DNA of 6,770 nucleotides from Solirubrobacterales bacterium (GTDB lineage Bacteria; Actinomycetota; Thermoleophilia; Solirubrobacterales; Solirubrobacteraceae), in NCBI GenBank assembly GCA_025963955.1, contig JAOPZU010000500.1, forward strand, positions 1 to 6,770, read 5' to 3'. Shown piece by piece: positions 1-4,673 of the stretch. The position numbers were made by a program, and so were the translations under genes. Every line of letters starts with the position of its first letter. Within the stretch, counting starts at the first letter, position 1. Under the pieces are notes generated by a model. It did not search any database. It was not told the DNA's origin and saw nothing but the letters and a program-made list of their open reading frames with translations.

Positions 1-150
1 ACGCCGCGCCGTCCAGGGGGGCCAAAACGACGCCGCACCCTTAAGGGGCAAAGCGACGCCGCGCCCCGCGGGGGGCCAAGCACGACGCCGTACCCCCCGG
101 GGGCCAAGAAAGACGCCGCGCCTCCGACACGGGGGCAAGAACGACGCCGC
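1..150. repeat. Degenerate short tandem repeat array with palindromic cores
   Basis: A motif of the form GGGG(GG)CCAA-RNA-CGACGCCGC recurs five times, at about 16-36, 45-62, 70-91, 99-119 and 131-150, with a partial copy (ACGCCGC) at 1-7. The period is 26-31 bases. The 7-11 base spacers vary, but several pair with the following G-run to form a self-complementary core: CCCTTAAGGGG in the second, CCCCGCGGGG in the third and CCCCCCGGGGG in the fourth. The array begins at or before the window edge and lies just past the stop of the minus-strand lipoprotein gene, so it sits in that gene's 3' region. Read on the minus strand, each unit is a C-run/G-run hairpin followed by GCGGCGTCGTT. No gene is supported in 1-167. 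Candidate roles are a terminator or mRNA 3'-end cluster, or a lineage-specific intergenic repeat. The function is unknown. Confidence 0.8.
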
Positions 151-167
151 TGGCGGTGTGGGTGGGG

Positions 168-1463
168 TCAGGGGTCGGCGCAGCCGGAAGGCCGGGGTAC
201 CCCGGCGGGGTCGCCGGGTCGGGCGGCGCCCCAGGCCCGCCAGAGGTCGTACACCGGGTACGCACGCGTCAGTTCGGGGTCGAAGAGCCCGACGGGGTAG
301 GCCGTGTCCTCGCGGACAGAGAACTGGAAGGCTGCCGTGACGCGCGGATCGCCCGCCCAGTGCTCGAGGAGTGCGGCCTCCGCCGCGCACTGCGCGCGCT
401 GGTCGACCGCTCGCAGCGAACGCGGCGAGCCGGCTCGGGTCCCCCCCACCCCGGTCTCGGTGACCCAGATCCGCTTGCCCCGGGTGCACGCGCGCTCGTC
501 GAGGACGCGCTCGAGCTCGCCGACGGCGTCCGGCTGCGAGCGGTCCGGCTGGGTGTACTCGTGCTGGGACCAGACGGTGCCGGCGCACGCGACGTCATCC
601 GGCAGCGCGCGGACGAACTCGCTGATCCCGGTACCCCGCGGGGTAGGACTGCCGTAGCCGGCCATCTCCCCCAGGATCAGGTGGTACGGGCCGCCCGGCG
701 TCGCGTCGAGCGTCTGCCGGGCAGCCCGCACGAGCCGGGAGTAGACCGCCGGCGCCAGTGACGGGGCGTGCGCGTCGCAGGCCGCACGTTGCGGGCTGAT
801 GAAGCCGGGGTGGTTCGGTTCGTTGAACGGGCTCCACCAGCGGAGCGCCACTCCCTCCTGGCGGCCTAGAGCCAGCAGCGCCCGGATGAGCGCCTGGTAC
901 CCGGCCAGTCCGGCGGCGGTGATCGGGCGTGAGCGGTGGTCGGCGCCGGGCTGCTCGCAGCCGCCCGCCGGGATCGCGGCCCACTCCGGCACCCCTTGGA
1001 GGACGATCATGACCGCCCACCCGCCGCCGTCCGCCCGCTGCCGGGCGGCGATCGCCCGCAGGCGGTCCCGCATCCCGGCGAACGGGCCGCAGGGCGGCAT
1101 CCCGCGCAGGCAGCCGTCGTTCGGCTGCGCGAGGTCGGCCGGCACCTTCGGGTCCGGCTGCAGCGTCGACCAGTCGACGAACAGCCGGTAGCGGGCCGGG
1201 TGCAGCGCGGCCAGGCGGTCCCGCCAGGCCGCGAACCCCTCAGGCACGGCCCCGGGGTCGACGAGCCACGGGTTGTTCTCGCTGACGCCGATCGGCAGGC
1301 GCTGCGCCGGTGGGGCGGAGGACGAGGCACCCGTGGGGGCCGGCGCCGGGCGCGTCACGGTCGCCGTCCGCGCTCCGCCGCCGCCGCAGCCGGCGAGCGC
1401 CGACCCGAGCACGAGTCCGCAAAGCAGAACGGCCACCCGGAGGGTGGCCGTCAGGCGCAACAC
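168..1463 (-). CDS. Lipoprotein with clan GH-A glycoside hydrolase-like (beta/alpha)8 domain
   Basis: This 431-residue protein has a lipoprotein signal peptide: Arg3 and Arg9, a hydrophobic stretch, then lipobox LAGC with Cys26 as the lipidation site. A Gly/Ala/Pro/Ser/Thr-rich linker (27-55) follows. The remainder resembles a TIM-barrel glycosidase of clan GH-A (GH5/GH39-like). FNEP (213-216) supplies the expected acid/base Glu215, and WVTETG (333-338) the expected nucleophile Glu336 near the end of strand 7. Eight further cysteines (118, 125, 169, 229, 293, 326, 359, 428) suit disulfides outside the membrane. The substrate cannot be named; cell-wall or environmental glycans are possible. 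The start is GTG, with GGAG nine bases upstream and a signal peptide that fits only if translation begins here. The gene lies 16 bases after erpA on the same strand, so readthrough from erpA is possible. The fold and catalytic residues are inferred from motifs; the exact family is open. Confidence 0.8.
   Translation of the reverse strand: MLRLTATLRVAVLLCGLVLGSALAGCGGGGARTATVTRPAPAPTGASSSAPPAQRLPIGVSENNPWLVDPGAVPEGFAAWRDRLAALHPARYRLFVDWSTLQPDPKVPADLAQPNDGCLRGMPPCGPFAGMRDRLRAIAARQRADGGGWAVMIVLQGVPEWAAIPAGGCEQPGADHRSRPITAAGLAGYQALIRALLALGRQEGVALRWWSPFNEPNHPGFISPQRAACDAHAPSLAPAVYSRLVRAARQTLDATPGGPYHLILGEMAGYGSPTPRGTGISEFVRALPDDVACAGTVWSQHEYTQPDRSQPDAVGELERVLDERACTRGKRIWVTETGVGGTRAGSPRSLRAVDQRAQCAAEAALLEHWAGDPRVTAAFQFSVREDTAYPVGLFDPELTRAYPVYDLWRAWGAARPGDPAGVPRPSGCADP
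1429..1451 (-). terminator. Strong hairpin inside the lipoprotein's signal-peptide codons; possible terminator or attenuator
   Basis: ACGGCCACCC (1429-1438) is followed after three bases by its exact reverse complement GGGTGGCCGT (1442-1451), giving a 10-bp perfect GC-rich stem with a 3-base loop. In the minus-strand transcript it comes 29 bases after the erpA stop codon, and the bases after it read TCTGCTTTGC, a weak U-rich run. It overlaps codons 5-12 of the lipoprotein gene. It could therefore end part of the erpA transcript, or lower or regulate lipoprotein expression. The pairing is certain; its role is inferred. Confidence 0.4.
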
Positions 1464-1476
1464 GGAGCGGGGCTCC
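1464..1476 (-). promoter_or_regulatory. Ribosome binding site of the lipoprotein gene within a small hairpin
   Basis: On the minus strand GGAG (1476-1473) lies nine bases before the GTG start at 1463 and supports that start. The same GGAGC (1476-1472) can pair with GCTCC (1468-1464) across a CCC loop, ending right at the start codon. A five-pair GC stem could partly hide the ribosome site when ribosomes are not clearing erpA, whose stop codon is four bases upstream. Coupling to erpA translation is an inference. Confidence 0.45.
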
Positions 1477-1479
1477 GAC

Positions 1480-1869
1480 TCAGACCGCGGAGACCTCAGC
1501 CTCGTCGGCGACCTTGAAGGACGAGCCGCAGCCGCAGGCGGCCACGACGTTCGGGTTGTTCACCTGGAAGCCGGCGCCCTGGAGGGACTCCACGTAGTCG
1601 ATGGCGGAGCCGTCGACGTAGGGCAGGCTCTGGGCGTCCACGAGGATCTTCAGGCCTTCCTGCTCGAAGATCACGTCGCCGTCGCGCTGGTTGTCGAAGG
1701 CGAGCTGGTACTGGAAGCCCGAGCACCCGCCACCCCGCACGCCGACGCGCAGCCCGGCGGTCGCCACGGCCTCGGCGGTCTGCGCCGCGAGGAACTCGTG
1801 GACCTTCTGAGCACCCTTCTCGGTGAAGGCGATGCCCTTGGCGTTGTAGGTGACCTCTGTGGTTGCCAT
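1480..1869 (-). CDS. erpA: A-type iron-sulfur cluster carrier, ErpA/IscA family
   Basis: This 129-residue cytoplasmic protein has the full signature of A-type carriers (HesB/IscA/SufA/ErpA), which accept Fe-S clusters and pass them to apo-enzymes. The three cluster-ligand cysteines are present: Cys49 in RGGGCSGFQY, and Cys112 and Cys114 in the C-terminal CGCGSSF motif. That ending, with NPNVV just before it, is closer to ErpA than to IscA, but the subfamily is not certain. The length is slightly above the usual 105-120 because of a short N-terminal lead. The ATG at 1869 is preferred because the alternative ATG at 1877 is in another frame. The gene is divergent from bolA and the CGFS glutaredoxin, whose products also handle [2Fe-2S] clusters, so the locus is a likely Fe-S trafficking module. 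A candidate -10 box lies at 1880-1885. Confidence 0.95.
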   Translation of the reverse strand: MATTEVTYNAKGIAFTEKGAQKVHEFLAAQTAEAVATAGLRVGVRGGGCSGFQYQLAFDNQRDGDVIFEQEGLKILVDAQSLPYVDGSAIDYVESLQGAGFQVNNPNVVAACGCGSSFKVADEAEVSAV

Positions 1870-1879
1870 AGCTTCATTT

Positions 1880-1885
1880 AGTGTA
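1880..1885 (-). promoter_or_regulatory. Candidate -10 box of erpA (short or no leader)
   Basis: On the minus strand TACACT fits the TANNNT -10 form and ends ten bases before the erpA ATG. A start of transcription 6-8 bases further on would leave only about 2-4 leader bases. No good Shine-Dalgarno sequence precedes the ATG (AAATGAAGCT). No convincing -35 box was seen. Confidence 0.45.
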
Positions 1886-1925
1886 GCGCCTCGTCGGGAC
1901 CACGGGGAAGCGTGCGCGAGGGTCG

Positions 1926-1931
1926 TATCCT
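1926..1931 (+). promoter_or_regulatory. Candidate -10 box of bolA-grxD (short or no leader)
   Basis: TATCCT ends nine bases before the bolA ATG at 1941. The bases between (GTCCTCTGC) contain no Shine-Dalgarno sequence, so a near-leaderless mRNA is likely. It shares the 71-base divergent gap with the erpA promoter. No clear -35 box was seen at 17-18 bases upstream. Confidence 0.5.
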
Positions 1932-1940
1932 GTCCTCTGC

Positions 1941-2168
1941 ATGCCCTCCACCGACGAGATCAGACAGCGCATCGAAGCCGCCCTGCCGGGTGCCACCGCC
2001 GTGGTCGAGGACTGGACGGGCGGGGGCGATCACCTGAAGGCGACGGTCGTCGCGCCGCAGTTCGCCGGACTCAGCCGCATCGCGCAGCACCGCCTCGTCT
2101 ACGACATCTTCGGCGACGAGATCGGTGGCCCGATCCACGCGCTGAGCCTCAAGACCTCCACGCCGTAA
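1941..2168 (+). CDS. BolA family protein
   Basis: This 75-residue protein spans the whole BolA fold. BolA proteins bind monothiol CGFS glutaredoxins and form [2Fe-2S]-bridged or apo heterodimers in cluster transfer and iron sensing. Visible landmarks are GGGDHLKATVV (27-37), whose His31 sits in the variable Cys/His loop that can supply a cluster ligand; FAGLSRIAQHRLVY (41-54), the family's helix-turn motif; and IHALSLKT (65-72), with the near-invariant C-terminal His66. The His loop and the KTSTP ending look more like the IbaG/BolA2 branch than E. coli BolA, so no symbol is given. The stop lies 19 bases before the grxD start, and the pair is almost certainly one operon, placing both partners of the known complex side by side. 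Confidence 0.93.
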   Translation: MPSTDEIRQRIEAALPGATAVVEDWTGGGDHLKATVVAPQFAGLSRIAQHRLVYDIFGDEIGGPIHALSLKTSTP

Positions 2169-2177
2169 CCACCGAAC

Positions 2178-2181
2178 GGAG
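2178..2181 (+). promoter_or_regulatory. Shine-Dalgarno site that decides the GTG start of grxD
   Basis: GGAG lies six bases before GTG at 2188, between the bolA stop (2166-2168) and grxD. It is the clearest Shine-Dalgarno site in the window and contrasts with the SD-less first gene of the operon. It supports the GTG start. Confidence 0.7.
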
Positions 2182-2187
2182 ACCCCC

Positions 2188-2598
2188 GTGTCCGAGCAGA
2201 ACGACCAGGCCAACCCCATCCGCGACGCCGTCGCCGGGGCCATCGCCGAGCATCCCGTCATCCTCTTCATGAAGGGGACGCCCGAGGCCCCCGCGTGCGG
2301 CTTCAGCGCCCGGACCGTCGGCGCCCTGCAGGCGCTGGACGCGCCGTTCGCAGCCGTCGACATCCTTCCGGACCCGCGGATCCGCCAGGAGCTCAGCGCC
2401 CTGTCCGAGTGGCCCACCATTCCCCAGCTGTTCGTCAAGGGCGAGCTCGTGGGCGGCGCGGACATCGTCGCCGAGATGTTCGAGTCCGGTGAGCTGGCGG
2501 AGGTCCTCGGCGTCGAGCAGCCCGACCTCGAGGCGCCGGCGGAGGACGTCGTCCCGACCAACCCGCCGAACATGCAGATCGAGAACCGCCTGGCCTGA
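2188..2598 (+). CDS. grxD: CGFS-type monothiol glutaredoxin (Grx4/GrxD family)
   Basis: This 136-residue protein is a class II, CGFS-type glutaredoxin. Such proteins are poor reductases and instead hold a [2Fe-2S] cluster in a homodimer, or in a heterodimer with BolA, and pass it to carriers such as A-type proteins. Seen in order: FMKGTPEAPACGFS (27-40), with active-site Cys37 in CGFS; WPTIPQLFV (75-83), the cis-Pro, thiol-binding stretch; and GELVGGADIV (85-94), the usual second thiol-contact segment. The family is about 105-115 residues. This one carries an extra acidic, Pro-rich tail from about 110 that ends in PPNMQIENRLA. It follows bolA by 19 bases. The stop is four bases from the end of the convergent S55 gene. 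In glutathione-poor actinobacteria the small thiol that completes the cluster site is unclear. Confidence 0.96.
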   Translation: MSEQNDQANPIRDAVAGAIAEHPVILFMKGTPEAPACGFSARTVGALQALDAPFAAVDILPDPRIRQELSALSEWPTIPQLFVKGELVGGADIVAEMFESGELAEVLGVEQPDLEAPAEDVVPTNPPNMQIENRLA

Positions 2599-2602
2599 GG
2601 GC

Positions 2603-4378
2603 CTACGGCACCACCGTCACGTTGACGTGGGCGGTGCCGCTGAGCCGCAGCTCCGGGTCGCGGTAGGCCTGCTGCGGCTTCTGCGCGGCGGCTTCGGCGC
2701 CCGACGGCGTCGGGGCGTCCGGGTTGTCGGACGAGGCGCCGCTCAGCGGCGTGATCGCGGCGGTGACGCCGTCGTAGCGGTGGATGCCCTCGATGCCCTT
2801 GGCGAGCGCCGTCACGTTCCGCGGACCGGTGCCGCCGTCGTCCTGACCCGCACTCCCGCCGAGGTCGAGGATGCCCGTCAGCGCGTCCTCCAGTGAGCCG
2901 CTGCCGTCGCCGGGAGTCCCGTCGAGCTGGACGCGGCGCCGGCCGAGCGGCGTCGTCGACGGGATCCGCACCTTGATCGTCCGGCGCAGCTGCGGGCCGT
3001 TCACCCGCTGCGCGAGCACCCGCACGCGGATGGTGCTCCCGCGCCGGACCCGATGGGGCGCGCTCGCCGAGAGCAGATACGCCTGCCGCAGCGAGCGGCG
3101 CAGCTTGATGTAGACCTCGGCGCCCGTGATGTGCAGCGGGCCGAAGTTGTAGGCGTCCAGCTGCGAGCTCGCGCCGCCGAAGTCCGCGATCAGCGGCGCG
3201 CCGGCGCCCGTCCCGAGCGAGCCGCCGGAATAGGTGTTGCAGAAGCGCAGCGGCTTCGGGCGCTCCTTCAGCGTGATCCGCATGCACATGCTGCCGCTCT
3301 GGCGCAGCGGGGTCCCGCGTAGCAGGTCGTAGACGACCTCACCGATCGCGAGCGAGCCCACCTGCGTGAGCGCCGAGGCGCCCGTCGGGTTCCCGAGCGC
3401 CGTCTCGTCCGCGATCTGGATGTTCGCCAGCTGGACCTTCCGGCTGTCGAGGTCCTCGCCGTAGACATTCAGCGGGAAGCGCGGCGGCAGCGCGCCGAGC
3501 CGGCCGACCACGGCGGAGACCGCGTCGTTGGTCAGCGTGCCGAGGTCGTGCCCCGGCGCCGCGTACTTGTACGTCGACAGCTCGGCCGAGCCGACCGGGT
3601 TGCCGATGACCCCGTAGACGTAGGCGTCCTGGAGGAACAGCGACCGGCGCCCCGCGCCGTCCAGCGGGTGGCCGAAGGACCAGACCTTGTCGCCGTCGAC
3701 GTACGCCACGGTGCCGATCGCGCCGGCGCTGACGTCGCCGCTGGCCAGGCCGACGGCCATCGCCGAACCACCCTGGAGCTGCTGGACGGGGAAGATCGTC
3801 GTGGGCGGCGCGACGGGCGCGGCGTATACCGCGGCGCCCGCGCGCTTCGCAGCGGCCTTCAGCGCGGCCGCGACGGGAACCGAGAGGCCGCCGATGCCGA
3901 GCGGCGTGGCGAGGGGGCGTGCGGCGCGGATGAGTCCGGAGGCGACCCGCGTCTCGGCCGGTGGGTCGACCGGCTCGCCGAGGATCGACTCGATGGGGGT
4001 GGCGAGCGCAACGGTGCTGCCGTACTGCCCGATCCCCTCGGAGATCGCTCCGGCGACCCGCAGTGTCCCGGCGGCGTCGGGGCAGTCGATCGGGGATCCG
4101 GAGAAGCCGGGACCGATGCCTGTGGCGTCGATCGCCGCCCCCGACGCCTTGAAGAGGATGTACGGCGTGCGCGAGGCGGCGTCCCCCGCGATGACGTCGA
4201 GGATGTCGATGTCGAAGGTCGCGATGTCCGTGCCGCTGACGACGCTCTTGGCGATGCAGCGCATCCCCTTGTGCAGCTGCGACAGCGGCATGATCGGTTC
4301 GGCGGCCGCAGCGGTTGCGGCGCCACCACCGAGGAGCAGCAGGACGGTGGCGACGGCGGACCGGCAGAGTATGCGCAT
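2603..4378 (-). CDS. Secreted SpoIVB-type S55 peptidase-like protein with permuted motif order
   Basis: This 591-residue protein has a Sec signal peptide (hydrophobic core about 8-20, likely cleavage near Ala26, AAA-A/EP). Next comes MPLSQLHKGM (30-39), then GFSGSPI (91-97), matching the serine motif GMSGSP of peptidase family S55 with Ser93 as the likely nucleophile, then a TPIESIL segment (127-133). After a linker, GDVSAGAIGTVAYVDGD (214-230) and SFGHPLD (234-240) match the part of S55 that carries the catalytic His, here His237. In SpoIVB the His part comes first, so the order is reversed here. The C-terminal third is beta-rich with a low-complexity Gly/Asp stretch (488-518). Activity and substrate are unknown, and a sporulation role should not be assumed. 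It lies 37 bases downstream of the small thioredoxin-fold gene on the same strand, with its own candidate -10 box. ATG is chosen because the signal peptide begins there. Confidence 0.85.
   Translation of the reverse strand: MRILCRSAVATVLLLLGGGAATAAAAEPIMPLSQLHKGMRCIAKSVVSGTDIATFDIDILDVIAGDAASRTPYILFKASGAAIDATGIGPGFSGSPIDCPDAAGTLRVAGAISEGIGQYGSTVALATPIESILGEPVDPPAETRVASGLIRAARPLATPLGIGGLSVPVAAALKAAAKRAGAAVYAAPVAPPTTIFPVQQLQGGSAMAVGLASGDVSAGAIGTVAYVDGDKVWSFGHPLDGAGRRSLFLQDAYVYGVIGNPVGSAELSTYKYAAPGHDLGTLTNDAVSAVVGRLGALPPRFPLNVYGEDLDSRKVQLANIQIADETALGNPTGASALTQVGSLAIGEVVYDLLRGTPLRQSGSMCMRITLKERPKPLRFCNTYSGGSLGTGAGAPLIADFGGASSQLDAYNFGPLHITGAEVYIKLRRSLRQAYLLSASAPHRVRRGSTIRVRVLAQRVNGPQLRRTIKVRIPSTTPLGRRRVQLDGTPGDGSGSLEDALTGILDLGGSAGQDDGGTGPRNVTALAKGIEGIHRYDGVTAAITPLSGASSDNPDAPTPSGAEAAAQKPQQAYRDPELRLSGTAHVNVTVVP
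2607..2638. terminator. Imperfect hairpin at the convergent grxD / S55 gene junction
   Basis: Outer arms GGCACC (2607-2612) and GGTGCC (2633-2638) pair exactly. CC (2614-2615) pairs with GG (2630-2631), and the inner arms CACGT (2618-2622) and ACGTG (2625-2629) pair across a TG loop. A one-base mismatch and a GT bulge interrupt the stem. It starts eight bases after the grxD stop and overlaps the last codons of the S55 gene, where a two-way terminator would be useful because the convergent gap is only four bases. There is no T-run, so intrinsic termination is unproven. Confidence 0.35.
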
Positions 4379-4387
4379 GAGCGGCGC

Positions 4388-4393
4388 AGGCTA
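4388..4393 (-). promoter_or_regulatory. Candidate -10 box of the S55 gene (short or no leader)
   Basis: On the minus strand TAGCCT ends nine bases before the ATG at 4378, and the bases between (GCGCCGCTC) lack any Shine-Dalgarno sequence. This spacing equals that of bolA. The box lies in the 37-base gap after the small thioredoxin-fold gene, so the S55 gene may be transcribed on its own as well as by readthrough. Confidence 0.42.
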
Positions 4394-4415
4394 GACGATC
4401 CGCTGTCCTGCGGGT

Positions 4416-4673
4416 TCAGGTCGAGGCCGCCCGCTGACGTCGCTCGAGGTGCTGCACGATGCGGCGCGAGTCGCAGATCGCGTCGCCGGCGATGATCGCC
4501 ACGGGGACGACGGTCTGCCCGGTGAGCGCGCGCACCTCGCGGCGATCCGCCTTGCGCCACGGCACACGCACGGTCTCCACGTCCTCGCCTGCCCGCCGCA
4601 GCTCCCGTGCGACGCGCCCGCACGGGCACAGCCAGTTCGTCGGGGTGCGGCAGCGGTAGAGCTTCGTCTTCAT
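4416..4673 (-). CDS. Small GST N-terminal / glutaredoxin-like thioredoxin-fold protein
   Basis: This 85-residue protein matches the length and pattern of a lone glutaredoxin or glutathione S-transferase N-terminal domain: a beta strand KLYRC (4-8), a Cys motif NWLCPCGRVARELRRAG (13-29) leading into helix 1, VVPVAII (55-61) with the cis-Pro expected before strand 3, and AGDAICDSRRIVQHLE (62-77), matching the GST-N ending with the conserved Asp-Ser followed by a helix. A classic glutaredoxin has CPxC; here Cys16 and Cys18 form CPCG, with Gly at the usual second Cys position. Its redox or binding role is therefore uncertain. The ATG overlaps the stop of the upstream SDR gene as ATGA (4-base overlap), implying translational coupling and possibly a shared task. 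No GST C-terminal helical domain follows. The longer open frame running into degV is chance. Confidence 0.85.
   Translation of the reverse strand: MKTKLYRCRTPTNWLCPCGRVARELRRAGEDVETVRVPWRKADRREVRALTGQTVVPVAIIAGDAICDSRRIVQHLERRQRAAST

Noticed and set aside
1..150. CRISPR-like array of repeats and spacers
   Set aside because: The spacers are only 7-11 bases, the repeat copies differ in length and sequence, and no cas gene is nearby.
1671..1877. 68-codon frame starting eight bases upstream of erpA
   Set aside because: It is out of frame with erpA, Arg/Ser-rich and without motifs; the A-type carrier frame explains the region.
936..1881. Plus-strand open frames of 193 and 202 codons opposite the lipoprotein gene and erpA
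   Set aside because: Both are antisense to well-supported genes and have the Arg/Gly composition of chance frames.
1889..1921. CCTCG ... CGAGG inverted repeat in the erpA/bolA gap as an operator
   Set aside because: The arms are only five bases with 23 bases between and do not extend; this is expected by chance at this GC content.
1878..3287. 469-codon open frame on the minus strand across bolA, grxD and the S55 gene's 3' end
   Set aside because: It is antisense to two clear plus-strand families and is rich in Arg/Ala/Gly/Pro with no motif; such frames are common in high-GC DNA.
3548..4495. 315-codon open frame on the plus strand
   Set aside because: It is antisense to the S55 gene, whose signal peptide and S55 motifs are clear; the translation is Arg/Gly/Asp-rich low complexity.
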